Source of the DNA: Calliphora vicina
Taxonomy: Eukaryota; Arthropoda; Insecta; Diptera; Calliphoridae
Length of the DNA stretch: 64,000 bases
Assembly (NCBI RefSeq): GCF_958450345.1
Contig: NC_088780.1
Coordinates: forward strand, 161,926,726-161,990,725
Direction: 5' to 3'
The notes under the pieces are model-generated. The model was not told the origin of the DNA. It saw nothing but the letters and a program-made list of their open reading frames with translations, and did no database searches. The translations under genes and the position numbers were made by a program. Shown here piece by piece: positions 22,311-34,539 of the stretch; position 1 is the stretch's first letter, and each line of letters opens with the position of its first letter.

Positions 22311-23519
22311 CTGTTTTTTATCTTAAAACTAACATTAACCTATTTTTCGGCGTCATCCTAATATGCATTTGTGCGTGCGTTTGTATGTGAGACTGGTGCT
22401 GGTGTTGCAAGAATAAATGCTTAGTAAAAATCCATGTGGCATAAACAATACACAGTATAACTTGTACAACTACTCAAACAATTCCGTTAGGACACCAGCA
22501 AACTGACCCCCTCATTACAGAAAAGAAGACCGACCGAACATTCATTCTTTCAAACGTTAGAATGTCCTGTTGTGCTGCTGCTGCTTTGTGTGATGATGAC
22601 TTTACGTTTCGTTGGCCAAAAGAATAAACGGTCATTTAGCCAAAGTTATGTTGGCTTTACGTAGTTGTTGTTCTTGCTGTCCTTACTGCTGTGCTGTTTT
22701 TATTTCTTTTTTTTACGAGGAGGCGGGGGTGACAAAGGACTAGGCGTTTTATACACAGCTAAATAAAAGTGATAGCAACAACAATAACAAAAAAACGAAA
22801 AATCTAAAAATCTAAAATTGTATCCTTAGATGAAACATTTTTGTATTTACTACACGTTTGCAATTTTTGTTTATTATGAAGTTTTTAGTTAGACATTCTT
22901 TATTCTTTTCTTTTTTTTTTGGTTTTGTGTCTTCTTTTAACGTTTTCAGTTTTGGCCCTTAAGGAGGCAGCAGCAGGCTGGCTTCGTTCGACACTGTGCC
23001 TTTAGAGACTATATTCTATGCTAAGTATTTGGTTTATTTTCTTTTTTTTTGGTAATATTTCCTTGGAGATTTGATATTTTCTTCATCGTCTTTGGTTTTC
23101 CATTTTCCTGATGATTTATATGTTGAGGGCAAAATTATTATTGAATAAAAATTGCATACTAACGTAGGAATTTAGCCAGCAGGTTTATGGGATTTTTTCG
23201 ATTTACTTTTTTTTGGTTTCTGATTTTATGTTTGCATGAGCGTGTAATAATGAATATGATTTGTATATGCAGACAAACAAATTTGGCAGAAGACAGCTTA
23301 ATACATTTGTTGGAAAAAGGACTTGATGTTAAATAATGTTTTACTTTTTATTTATTCAAATTTAAACTGTCATGTGCGTGTGTGTAATAAATCTGCCAGG
23401 AATTATGAAAAGGTTTAATGAAAACAAGTGGAATAGATTTGGTCACATTTGCAGGAAGTCATTGCAGTTTAAACAGTTTAACAAATTTCTACTAAGCAAT
23501 TGCATAAATTTAGAAAAAA
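22311..23519. other. Non-repetitive stretch, no recognisable gene
   Basis: Holds short GCT and GTT trinucleotide runs (near 22572-22590 and 22660-22690) and T-rich tracts. This is among the least repeat-derived DNA in the window. No exon-like frame is seen. Confidence 0.5.
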
Positions 23520-24051
23520 ACAAGTAAAATTTCAATAATTTATATTTAGTGGGTCTTATATTGGAGCTATGACCAATTATGGACCGATCACCATGAAATT
23601 AGGTCGTGTGATTTATGTCTATATTAAAGGTAACTATGTTGAATTTTGTGTATATACCAACATTTTTAGGAGATTTATGCACGTTAAAGTGATTTTCGGA
23701 AGCGGGTCTATATGGGAGCTATGACTAATTATGGACCGATCGTAACAAACATTTGTATGGGGGCTAGGTGAAATAATGGACCGATTTCAGCCAGTTTCAA
23801 TAGGCTTGGTCCTTGGGCCCAAAAAATAATATGTACCAAATTTGATCGAAATATCTTCAAATTTGCGACCTGTACTCTGCGCACAAGGTTTACATGGACA
23901 GCCAGACGGACGGATATCGTTTAATCGACTCAGAAAGTGATTCTACGTCGATCGGTATACTTTAAGGTGGGTGTTAGACTAATATTTTTTGGCGTTACAA
24001 ACATCTGCATAAACGCATTATACCCTCCCCACTATGGTGGTGTAGGGTATA
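23520..24051 (-). mobile_element. DINE-1/Helentron-like element A2, 3' hairpin deleted
   Basis: Reverse-orientation copy of the A family, ending in CCACTATGGTGGTGTAGGGT. At the other end CAAGTAA joins directly to AATTTCAATAAT. In the fuller copies these are separated by the terminal hairpin and a GTAGGGTATTA block between two AAGTAA motifs. This looks like a deletion between those short direct repeats. Confidence 0.8.
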
Positions 24052-24339
24052 AAAACTGAGTTAATCCTAAATATTCTAAATTCTAACTGGACACAGTGGA
24101 CCCTAATAATAACCTGTCGAATCTTATTTATAAACATCCTTCATAAACGATATAAAACGCGTTCCATATGAAATATCCCCAATTTCGAGATAAATTTCTT
24201 AAACTGGCGACATTTTACAAGCCCTATTATAAACACACGCCTTCAAGTGATCACACTTGCATTTATATTAGTTTAAATACATTATTGTGTTCATTCAGAC
24301 ATTCCATGCGCGGATCCAGGGAATATATCAGGAATTCGC

Positions 24340-24712
24340 CTTGCTAAAAATCGAGAAAAAATGGCTGAGATATAAGAAAAAAAAACCTGACAACATAGAT
24401 TTTTTGACTATTTTCGATCTATATCTGGATTACTAATTCATTATTAAAGACAATATGGATATACATATATTTCAAAGTCCATTGCAATGATGTATTTAAG
24501 GCTACAGTAAGTTGGACCTACAATGAGTCAAAATCGGGAAAAATATTTTTTAAATGGAATTTTTTTTTTCAACAAACAATTTTTTTTTTCATACATTTTT
24601 TTTCACTATTAATTTAAAAAAAAAATGGAAAAAAAATAAAAAAAATAATATTGGGGAAAAAATAAGGATATATAAGATTCTGCACAGCCAAATATAGCTC
24701 TGTTACTTGTTT
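24340..24712 (+). mobile_element. DINE-1/Helentron-like element B3, 5' truncated
   Basis: Matches the second half of B1/B2: ATGGCTGAGATATAAG, GACAATATGGATAT, TTGGACCTACAATGAGTC, the A/T run, and the terminal hairpin with CTGTTACTTG. The hairpin stem is damaged (ATTCTGCACAGCCAAAT), and the first half is missing. Confidence 0.7.
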
Positions 24713-25009
24713 ATATTAAAACTTTTCGGCTTTGGAGGTAAATTTCATATTTTTACCTCCCTGGTTCCGCCTATAGTTTGACACCTAATGTATCCTCTAA
24801 AGAGACCAACTGCAATCGGAAACTTGAACTACTGACTCAATCTTCTGGCTATACAACAGTATTTATACAATTTAATAGAACATTTAAGGTCCTACTTTTC
24901 TCTAGGAATGGAGCACGGATGGTCTAATGAATGGATTTGACATAAGGATATATTGAGTTAGATCAAAGATAGGCAGATGTGTCTAAGAAGGAACTGCCAC
25001 TTACAAGCG

Positions 25010-26640
25010 ATCATAAGTCCCAGTTTACATTCACTCGTAGTTGTTTATGTTGTCCCAGTTAGAGTTAGGTAGACCAATTTTCGCTGCAATCAATCGTAGG
25101 TCTTTATATTGTCCCAGTTTACTTTCAATCGTAATTATTTTAGTTACAAGTAGGGTATTCAATTAATCGGGGTTCTGGTTTAATCAGTTAACCGAGCAAA
25201 TAATTAATCGGGGTTTAGATTTATTCGGTTAATAATCGGTTAATTTAAAATTATTCGATTAACCGAATAATGTCTATTTTAATTTTAAATTGAAAATACA
25301 ACCACGAATTTTGTGTACAAAAACATAAAAAACAAACAAAACATAACAATTCAACCAAAAAATAATAGCAAATATGGTATTTGAGATCCTTTTTGTATAT
25401 ACATTTGAGTTTTTTTAGGATTTTATTGAGATCTTCTGAAATAATCTTTTAAAAAAAGAATATAATTTAATTTTTTCCTTTTAAACGATTTTTTTTTTAG
25501 ATTTAATAAAACTTGACTTAAAAAAACTATCGCTGATTGTAGATGTTGGAGAAATTGAAAGCATGATAAAGAATATCCAATATCTCAGTTTTTTTTAGTT
25601 TTTTCTAAGCATATCAAATCTTTCGTTATACCATTGGTGTCCTTTTTGTATTGTTTTAGATATTGAATACTTTTGACAGTTTAGTTAAGTTCTGTACATG
25701 AAAATGCAAACAATATATGTCAGTTGTTATTCTCACTAAACATTTTCATTTAATTTGAATTGAAATGTAAAAATAAATGCAAAAAAAAAGGAATTTCGGT
25801 TAATCGACACAAATTAATCGGTTTATTTGTTATTTGAAAATCGGCAATTTTAAATTATTCGAACAGTTAACCGTTCAAAATTATTCGGTTAACCGATTAA
25901 CGGTTAATCGATTGAATACCCTAGTTACAAGCGATCGTATGTCTTTGTATTATCCCAGTTTACCTCCACTCGTAACAGTTCATGTAGTACCAGTAGTCCC
26001 ATTTTTTCTTCAATCGTACGGTTTATATTGTCCCAGTTTAACTTCACTCTCAGCTGTTTACGTTGTCCCACTTTACCCTCAATCGTAATACATTTTACCT
26101 TCAATCGATTGTAAGTTTTATTTTGTCCCAGTCTATTTTAGTTACAAGTGATCGTAGGTCTTTATATTATCCCAACTTAAATTCAATCGTAGTCGATCGT
26201 AAGTTTTATCTTGTCCCAGTCTATTTTAATTACAAGTGATCGTAGGTCTTTATATTATCCCAACTTTACTTCAATCGTAGTCGATTTTATATTGTCCCAG
26301 TTTACCTTCAATCATAATTAATTTAAGCATCAATTTTAGGTCTTTATATTGCTCCAGTTGCCTTCAATAGCACGTTTATTTTAGCTTCAATTTTAGGTCT
26401 TTATATTGCTCCAGTTTCTCTTCAATCGTGGGACCAGTTTACTTTTAATAGCAGGGCTTGATATTGTCCCAATTTACCATCAATTGTAGTTCGATTTTCG
26501 CTTCAATCGTAGATATTTTTATGGTACCAGTCTTTGTATTGTCGCAGTTTACCTTCAATCGTAGTTCCATTTTAGCTTTAATCGTAGACCTTTATGTTGT
26601 GCCACTTAACCTTCAATCGATCTAATTAGATTTAAATTTT
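25010..26640. repeat. Degenerate minisatellite, split by a hAT-like element
   Basis: Loose tandem repetition of a 40-60 base unit with core TATATTGTCCCAGTTTACC and TTCAATCGTAG, on both sides of element P3 (25010-25142 and 25932-26640). Fragments of the same repeat also border mariner copy d (33620-33655, 34440-34535). Unit length and spelling vary, so it is old. The frame at 25834-26088 crosses it and is not a gene. Confidence 0.75.
25143..25931. mobile_element. hAT-like MITE P3 with GGTTAACCG motif arrays
   Basis: Element 25151-25923, ends TAGGGTATTCAATTAATCGG and its counterpart CGATTGAATACCCTA, with perfect 8-base duplications GTTACAAG (25143-25150, 25924-25931) that fit nTnnnnAn. The subterminal regions repeat the self-complementary unit ATTCGGTTAACCGAAT. 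The core is A/T rich with no coding capacity. A second, left-truncated copy ends at 63583. Confidence 0.9.
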
Positions 26641-27787
26641 GCGTCAATAAGTTTTAGATACTAAAAAACAACTTAGACCCATCCAGGATAAATATATTTT
26701 TAAAGGCAAAGTTGCATACAAAAACAAGTGTTGAAACATTAAAAAAAAGGTTTTTCGTGATGAAAAATTTTAATTAATGTAAAATTTTAACGGATTAATT
26801 TATCATAATAACATTTGGAAATTGTATAAATAAAAAGATTCTTAAATACTTGATAGATTTTACCATTTTCTTTATTTAAATACTGAAATTCCTTAAACAA
26901 GCATAACAAACCACCTACATAAAAAAATGTAAATGCATTAAGTTCAAACATTTATCAAAACATTAAGTTCAAACTTCTTAACCTTTAAATAAATTCACTT
27001 TAAAGCCACAATAATGTTCTTTTATATTGTTTTTTTTTAAAATAAATTTAACAAGAACAAATTTTTAACAAGATCTCAAATTTCAGTTTTCACTTAAATA
27101 TTCATTCGTTAAACAGTTTCTTATATTCTGGCTTTATATTTCTACAGAAGTCGCCTGATGAATTTGTGACACAAAATTTCATACAAAACCTTTGTCTTCT
27201 ATTTGGCCCCTAAAAAGAAACCATGTGTCTCAAATATACCAAATAAATTTAAAAAAAAAATACCTAAAACCCTTAATACAAATAAAGCCCACCAAACAAG
27301 GATGGGTGATTTAATATTTGTTTGTTGTTAGCTCTGCCTTTTAATAAACATAAAGGTCCTTTTTGTGTTGTATGTATGTAAATAACTAGTTGTTGTTTTC
27401 TTCCTTGCTGGCTGCTCATTATGAATGTATGTATGCATGAATGTAGATTTTTACCTTGCAGGATGTTTGTTGTTTGCTTCAATGTTGAATGATAATGTTG
27501 TCATCATTATCACAAGAAGAACATCATTATGGTACAACATGAAACGCACTCAGCAACTAACTATTTCATTGCCAGCACCATCATCAAAATCAGCAGCAGC
27601 ATGGGAGGAACAACGACAGCATTGTTAACATCATTATTATCATTATCGTCGTTACAGTGATTAGAAAACCTCCCGAAAAATTCGTAGCAAAAACAAGAAG
27701 CCAGGTCATGTTATATAATTTGGACTTTTTTTCGGTAGCTATTGTAGAGAGTAATACAGCAGGAAGTGTAAGTTATAAATATAAATC
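26641..27787. other. A/T-rich stretch, no recognisable gene
   Basis: Contains short CAG/CAT runs near 27570-27600 and ATT/ATC runs near 27625-27650. Frames at 27273-27482 and 27425-27628 overlap these and are not convincing. Confidence 0.5.
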
Positions 27788-30126
27788 CAGAGAAAAACTA
27801 TAGATGTACAGTTTACTTTTATTTTTTTTTAACAACATTATAATTAAATTAATTATTTATATGATTGTGGTAACCATAATATGGTAAAGTTAAAATTCAC
27901 ATGATTGTCGCAATATGTTTATGATTGTGGAACATTCATTAACTACTCAATTTTATGTATGTCAAACAAAAAACTAAAATTTTGTGAAAATGAGCGAATT
28001 CACTTAATTGTGAATAAATTCGAAAACAGTCAATCGATTTTTATGATCGATATCTCATTTTGTTCCAATTACATGTGGCTTTGCGATAAAGTAATAAATC
28101 TGAACCATTTTTCCCCATTTCGATTTTTTATGATTTTTTTAAAACAAAAAAATTTGCTATGTTCAAGGAAAAAATATATTTTTTGCTTCTATTTATTATT
28201 ATAACTCCGAAACTACTGAGCCGATTGAAACGCAATATATATGTGAAAATTTGTAAATAGCACAGGGAAAATATGTTCAAAATTCAATCAATCGAAAGAA
28301 CAACATTAACTACTCAATTTAATGTATATCAAACAAAAAACGAAAATGTTGTGAAAATGAGCGAATTTACTTAATTGTCAAAAAATTCGAAAAGAATTAA
28401 TTGATTTTTATGATCGATATTTTATTTTGTTTCTATTGCATATGGCTTTGTGATAAAGTAATAAATCTGAAAATTTTTTGCCGTTTTCGATTTTCATAAT
28501 TTTTTTAAAACAAAAAAAATTAGCTATTTTCACGTAAAAAATATATTTTTTGCTTCTATTTATTATTATAACTCCGAAACTACTGAGCCGATTGAAACGC
28601 AATATATATATGAAAATTTTTACATAACATGAGGAAAATGTTTTCAAAATTTAATCAATCGAAAGAAAAACATTATCTACTCAATTGAATGTATATCAAA
28701 CAAAAATCTAAAATTTTGTGAAAATGAGCGAATTCACTTAATTGTAAATAAATTCGAAAAGTATCCATTGAAAAGAATGATCGATACCTCATTTTATTCC
28801 TATTACATATGACTTTGCGATAAAGCAATAAACCTGAACAATTTCTTCCGTTTTCGATTTTTCATGATTTTTTTAAGACAAAAAATATTTTCACGTAAAA
28901 ATTATATTTTTTGCTTTAATTTGTTATTATAACTCCGAAACTACTGAGCCGATTGAAACGCAATATTTATGTGAAAATTTGTACATCTTGTAATCTTAAA
29001 ATTTTTTGCCTATTTCGACTTTTTATGATTTTTTAAAAACAAAAAAATTTGCTATTGTCATGTAAAAGATCTATTTTTTGCTTGAGCGAATTCACTTAAT
29101 TTTGAATAAATTCGAAAAGAATCAATCGATATTTATAATCGATATTTTATTTTGTTCCTATTACATGTGGCATTGTCATAAAGAAATAAATCTTAAATTT
29201 TTTGTCTATTTCGATTTTTTATGATTTTTTTAAAACAAAAAAATTTATATTTTCAAGTAAAAAATAAATTTTTTTGCTTAAATTTGTTATTATAACTCCA
29301 AAACTACTACGCCGATTGAAACGTAATATATAAACAGAGTAAAGGTTATGTAAATCTCAACTTTTTAAAGTTTATTTTATTAACATCGAACTAACCTTTT
29401 TTGAGTTATGATTAATTATGTGAAGAAACGTCTAAAAAAATTTATAATTTTACTTCAAAATTTTTTTAAAAAAAAAAACCTCTCCATAGAATTTAAAATT
29501 TTGTCCATATTTGTACTACTGGTACCACAAAACATCAAAATTGTGTAATGGTTTAAAAAGCCTTGTAAATTTGTTCCATTTTGTTGCCTTGTGTTATGAT
29601 AAGCCGAGAACAACATAATATGGAAATCCTTTATAATAAAAATGATTGTCACAAACATATATGTATATGATTGCTACAATCATTTGAATCGTAACTTTAC
29701 CATATTAAGGTTACAGCAATCATATAAATAATTACAATGACGATACTATTGTTCAAAAACTTTTAAAAATGTTGAAATGGTTACAGCCACATGTACAGTA
29801 GAGTTACAGTTTATGAAATTTGCGCCCCCTGTTGTGGGTTTTTAAAACTATTTTTAAGGATTCAAAAATCATCAATCGTATTAATTTTTGATTCAGAATC
29901 GACTGGTGAAATCAGATTTGAAATATAATCAACCATTTTTGCTCTACAGAAAAATGTGCTCAAAATGCGCGTCTTTAGGTGCGTTGAACCACCACAAGGA
30001 GTGAAAATTTTCCAAAAAAAGGACGCCATTAGCCTTCAGAAAAATTATGATACCCGAAAAACAAATGACCTGGTGAGTGACCTGGTCACAAACGAACCCT
30101 AATGTACAGCTATATTTTTTCTCTGC
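27788..30126. mobile_element. Foldback element Q4 containing a 366-bp repeat array
   Basis: Left end CAGAGAAAAACTATAGATGT at 27788 and right end ending ATATTTTTTCTCTGC near 30126 are inverted partners of the GGTTAC foldback family. Family arms lie at 27850-27925 (TGTGGTAACCATAATATGG) and 29585-29800 (TGATTGTCACAAACATATA, GGTTACAGCAATCAT). Between the arms sits repeat array R1 with its tail. The extreme CACG bases are lost and 29830-30100 is a further unassigned insertion, so the outer limits are approximate. Confidence 0.5.
27927..29580 (+). repeat. 366-bp repeat array R1 with 3' tail
   Basis: About four units starting with CATTAACTACTCAATTTTAT. Each unit carries AAATGAGCGAATTCACTTAA, a CGATNNTTATGATCGATAT section, TTTTTTAAAACAAAAAAATT and AACTCCGAAACTACTGAGCC. 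The last two units are partial. The array is followed by a tail of about 240 bases (from about 29335) ending with TTTGTACTACTGG and TTTGTTGCCTTG, which is also found after R4 and partly after R2. The frame at 27905-28204 is not regarded as a gene. Confidence 0.85.
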
Positions 30127-30745
30127 TTTTATATCTAACAATATTCTAATTATTGTAACAATCTAAGCGCCATAATTAGTCTTAACTATATTTATCAGCA
30201 TTCATTTCTTTTCACATTAGCCCACTTTTTCAAGGTTATAATCAACAATTTCCACCTCTTTTTTTAAAACACTATCTGCGTATCACATTCATTATATTCA
30301 TAGTACAAAATTATGTACATTTTCCACACTTTTTCTATCTCAACACAAGAACACACACAGTTTCAGCGACAACATACAAAAACATGTATCTATTTAGTGA
30401 ATAGCACAGATATACACAGATCCATATTTGGATAGGAAAACAACAACACAAACAACAAAAAGTAAAAGAAAAATTCTCTGCGGAGCCACAAAAATGTTAA
30501 TTAACAGTTAAAATGAAAAATTAATTTGCTGACTGTTGCAATTTATGAAATATTAACAACAACAATAACAGCAGAGCAGCAAACCCCAACAAAGAAACAA
30601 ACTTAAAACAATAGAGAAAGAAACAAACAGCCCAGCCCCCAAAAAAAAAAATTAACAACAAAAATATCTAATAAAATAAAGGCAGCAACAACAACAACAA
30701 TAACAAACATGAAAATATTGTACAAATGTATGAATGTACATTAGG
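30127..30745. other. Stretch rich in CAA/AAC simple repeats
   Basis: Short AAC/CAA trinucleotide runs lie at about 30445-30465, 30552-30575 and 30680-30705. No frame of interest. Confidence 0.55.
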
Positions 30746-31604
30746 GCGGCCATTATTTTTCACTTTTTGGAAATGTGGTAATTTAATGTCTGAGAGAATT
30801 CTTATTGTCAGAGTTATATTGTGGAATTTTATGGAGATAATTTTTGTGGAAGATCTTAACCCTCCTCTCTTTAAGGATCAATTTGTCGCTTTTTTCGAGA
30901 AAATCAAAAAAAGTCCATTCAAAAAGGACACTTAAGTAAAATAAATATTCTATGAAAATTTTTGCCGGAAAATTTCAGTGGGGGTCACTAAAAATACAAA
31001 AGTTGTAAATAAAGCTCTTTACGCTTAATTAGCAAAATGATAGGCCACTTCGGATCTCACATTTTTTAAAAAAAATCTCCAAAAATCCAAGTATTATCCG
31101 AATAAGCAGAAATTTAAAATATAACTAGTTCTTAAGGAGATCTGCAAAAATGCATACATATGCAAGTTATCTGTTTTAGTTCAAGAGATATTTAAGAATA
31201 TTTATTTATTTTTTTCAATTCTGCTCGAAATAAAATTGCGACAAAATTTCGAATACAATAAAAGCAACTTGCACAGTTATCTCGTCCCTATAAAAAGTTA
31301 CACGCATGCAAAGTTGTAACATGTTTTTTTAAGTTTTTTCCAAAACACATTTTGCGTGGAATATTTAAAAAAATGTTAATTGTTCAAAAGGCAGCCAGGT
31401 TTGTGAAGCTCCTGATAAATAAATCTATGCTTTTTGTATAGGTAATTGGTATTGGTGAAAACCTTAGGACTTGAGGATTAATAGTTTAGTAGAAGGAAAC
31501 AATTTTATTAATTTTTCGGACGTCATTTACCGTAGAAACTAAAAAGTTATAATAGGTCAATTCACAAGGTCTCTTATCAGTCATATTGTCATAATGTCCT
31601 AATA

Positions 31605-32504
31605 CAGTGACGGACAATACAATAGAATTCGATTAAAGCGGTAAAACTACAAAATTTAAAATTTGTTCATTATATATTAATGCTCATAACGTAAACTATA
31701 AATAGAAAAAAATAAAATAAAAATATAACACATTCTTATGTTAAAAACGATGTCAAATCTAAAAGACTAAATAAAATATGCGACATTCAAATAGAATCAA
31801 TCAGCCTTAAAATTATTAAAAATAAAAAAGCATCATAAGAATGCGTTGTTTTCTTAATATTTTGTTGCATATCAATTATTTCTAATAACAGCATCAAATC
31901 TTTTGGGGATTCAATTTAACAGACTTTCGCATGTAGATCGGGAAATTGCATACCATATTTCCTGAATTTTCTGCCAAAGTTCTTCCTTGTTTTTCAATTT
32001 TTCAGGTCCGAGTTTGTCTTTTACTATTTTCCATAGGATTTAAGTCTGGTTATTGAGACGGCCATTCCATAACATGAATTTTGTTATATAAAAACCATTT
32101 TTTGGCAAGACCTGACGTGTGCTTTGGGTCATTATCTTGCTGGAAGAGCCATTTTAAGGGCATATTCCATTTTGCATGTGGCTTTATAACATTCTCCAAA
32201 ATATTTACATACAAGCGCTTATCCATATTTTCTTTAATCCAATAAATTGGACCAACGCAATACCAAGAAAAGCATCCCAATATAATAATATTTCCCCAAC
32301 CATGTTTAAACGTTTTTGGTTTTTGCCATTTTTTGGACGTCTAACCCATGTCTTATCATCACTACCAATTAAATTAATGTTCGTTTCGTCCGTCCACAAC
32401 ACATTTTGCCACTTTTTATACTTTCTGGCCCACACCAATCCTTATGATTGCTCCTGGTTTTAAATGAAATATTGGTAGTGATTCTATTGTAATGTCCGTC
32501 ACTG
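31605..32504 (-). mobile_element. Tc1-like element, internally deleted (900 bp)
   Basis: TIRs of 24 bases with one mismatch: 31605-31628 (CAGTGACGGACAATACAATA) against 32481-32504. TA flanks both ends (31603-31604, 32505-32506). Full Tc1-like elements are usually 1.6-1.7 kb; here only about 40 bases lie between the right TIR and the first catalytic block, so the N-terminal DNA-binding half is deleted. Confidence 0.92.
31872..32438 (-). pseudogene. Tc1-like transposase, N-terminus missing, frame broken
   Basis: Catalytic (DDE) part of a Tc1-type transposase, the enzyme that cuts and inserts the element at TA. Visible in order on the minus strand: VLWTDETNINLIGSD with the first D; WVRRPKNG; FQQDNDPKHTS with the second D; VMEWPSQ, a stop, then PDLNPMEN with the third acidic residue (E); then, after a frameshift, the C-terminal block PKRFDAVIRNN. 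The damage is at least two frame changes and two stops (one in the SQSPDLNP region). The helix-turn-helix region is absent. Confidence 0.88.
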
Positions 32505-32698
32505 TATATCACGACTTGGCAGCTCGGCTTAACCGACTCTTACGCGTTCGGCGGAGGTCAGCTGGTTGGTTACGATAACACTATAAACATAGCATACAGA
32601 GTAGTATTATTTTAGAACATTTTTTGCTTGAAAAACAATAAAAACCATTGTGAAATATTAGGACATTATGACATGATAAGAGACCTTGTGAATTGACC

Positions 32699-33659
32699 AA
32701 ATATAATTATTTTCCATGAAAATAAATTTTAAATTTGAATTAATTTACAATTTTAACAGTTAAAGATATTATAACAAATAATTTGCCAATTATGTAGATC
32801 CAAATGACCTTAAATCAGAGGCATTCTAATTTTTGACATTGTTTATTTTCAAATACCAAAATTCCTAAAACTGGGAAAATGTGTTCCAAAAACTGAGTAT
32901 TTTTAGAAAAGTGCCTACTGTAGCGTTCTTTACTGTGTAATAGTAAAATAGTTTTGTAAGTATTTAAATAAGATATAGAAATATATAAACATGGAGCTTT
33001 TACGAAGATCGGTGCTTTGTGTTATTAGAATTTTTTTTTCAAACCTAATTTTTTTTTTTAAATTTGCAAAGTTTCGATAGGGCGACTAGGTTCACTTAAG
33101 TAAGCCACGTTTTACTTTACATGCTTTTGCATTAGGTTCTCTTTTTCGATCATCTAAAAATGTTATATAGTCCCGCAGAAAATTTTTTCTACAGAAGAAA
33201 AAATATAGGGAGTTCTTTGAAAATTTTATTGCCAATAAAGAGGCATATCTGAAAAACCATAAAAAGTTCGAACAAAATTTTAAAAAATAAATCAATAAAC
33301 CTAAATATCTCTTCAATTAATAGAGATAACCTACACTTGTAAACGCATTTTTGTAGATCTTCTGAAGGACTATTTATACATATGTTAAATTTTAGTTGAT
33401 TGGGATCGTAAATGGATTTTTGGCGTTTTTTTTTAAATTGAGACCCGAGGTGAGTAGCATTGAGGGGCTAAGTATTAGCCCCCATTAGCGCTAGGAAGGT
33501 GATCAACTCGAAAATACCTCAGCTGCAACCATGTAAAATTTCATAACAATATCTCTAATAGTTCCCGAGATACCGAAATATTAAAAAAAACTTTTCTAAA
33601 CCACTGTGAGTAGGAAATTTTTATATTGTCCCAGTATAGCTTCAATTGTAGTGGGTTTA
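32699..33659. other. A/T-rich stretch, no recognisable gene
   Basis: Includes the right arm of the inverted pair (33268-33370) and a minisatellite fragment (33620-33655, TATATTGTCCCAG). AATATCTCTAATAGTTCCCG near 33550 resembles phrases common in insect repeats. No coding frame. Confidence 0.45.
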
Positions 33660-34437
33660 TGACTTTCAAATGCTAGATTTTTTAAAAAATTTAGCTGTTA
33701 TTTTTAAATATTTGTACAATATAAATTTAATAAAGGTATTGGCAACATATGGATTCCGAACAAAAAGAACTGCTCATCTTTTGAGGCCAAGAACGAATCA
33801 AGCGAATATCGCATACTCTGTTCCAAAGTGAAACGTATCCCAGAGACAGCGTTTTGCTTCGATCGAAACAAATAAAAGTCGGACGGACCACAGTCAACCA
33901 ATTCATTCTAAATAGTTCTTAACAGGTATTTCATGATGCAATATCACGGATTTATATATAGCCGCATATTCTGGTCGTTTTTCGTCAAATGCTCGCTTCA
34001 AACTAATCAGTTGCGTTCGGTAAAGGTTCCCTGTGATGGTCTGGTCAGATTTCAGCAGCTCATAATAGAACCCTTTTGCTGCCACCAAATACAGAGAATT
34101 ACCTTAGCGTCATGAATATTTGGCATTGGTGTCGATTCGGCTGGTTGGCCGGGCTTCACATACATACATGCAAAATCGTCTTTCAAGGTCTCTCGGCTTC
34201 AATTCGTATGGTAACCAATTTCCTTGCTTTTGGATGAATCCTGATTTTCGCAAACGTTTTGAAATTGCTGATTGAGTAGCTCCCAATGATTTTGCAAGCT
34301 CTTGTTGAGTTTTACAACCATTTTAATGCCTCCAATTATTGTCTTCAAACACTTTTTTGACTGGTTCCGTGTCAAAATTACCACTTCTGAACCGAACAAA
34401 ACATCTCTTGCACATTAAATTCCGCATTATAAAGTCA
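33660..34437 (-). mobile_element. Mariner copy d, both ends preserved
   Basis: The clearest termini of the mariner family: TGACTTTCAAATGC at 33660 and GCATTATAAAGTCA ending at 34437, with TA on both sides (33658-33659, 34438-34439). At 778 bases it is shorter than a full mariner (about 1.3 kb) because of internal deletions. Transposase blocks on the minus strand are YYELLKSDQTITGNLYRTQL (33903-34088) and the C-terminal SDFYLF and FLASKDEQFF (33704-33901). It sits inside the TGTCCCAG minisatellite. Confidence 0.88.
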
Positions 34438-34539
34438 TAACCCCAATATTTATATTATTCCAGTCTACATTTAGTCATAGTTCATTGTAGTTCGTAGGTC
34501 TTTATATTGTTCCAGTTTACCTATAATGTGCAACCTCTA

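Larger units (their letters stand above)
31555..32698. mobile_element. MITE M2, split by a Tc1-like element
   Basis: Second copy of M1, with ends GGTCAATTCACAAGGTCTC and GAGACCTTGTGAATTGACC. Removing the Tc1-like insertion (31605-32504 plus one TA) leaves about 242 bases, close to the 232 of M1. The join restores the CCTAATAT-CACGACT block of M1. Confidence 0.88.
31132..33370. repeat. Widely spaced inverted repeat around MITE M2
   Basis: 31132-31230 and 33268-33370 are inverted partners: GCAAAAATGCATACATATGC on the left against GTAGATCT and AAACGCATTTTTG on the right, with continued similarity through AAGAGATATTTAAG. They may be the arms of a larger foldback element into which M2 (31555-32698) inserted, or two separate copies of one repeat. 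About 70-75 percent identity by eye. Confidence 0.45.

Noticed and set aside
22311..23519. Possible host exon in a more balanced stretch
   Set aside because: Frames are short, there is no codon-like periodicity by eye, and trinucleotide runs explain the composition.
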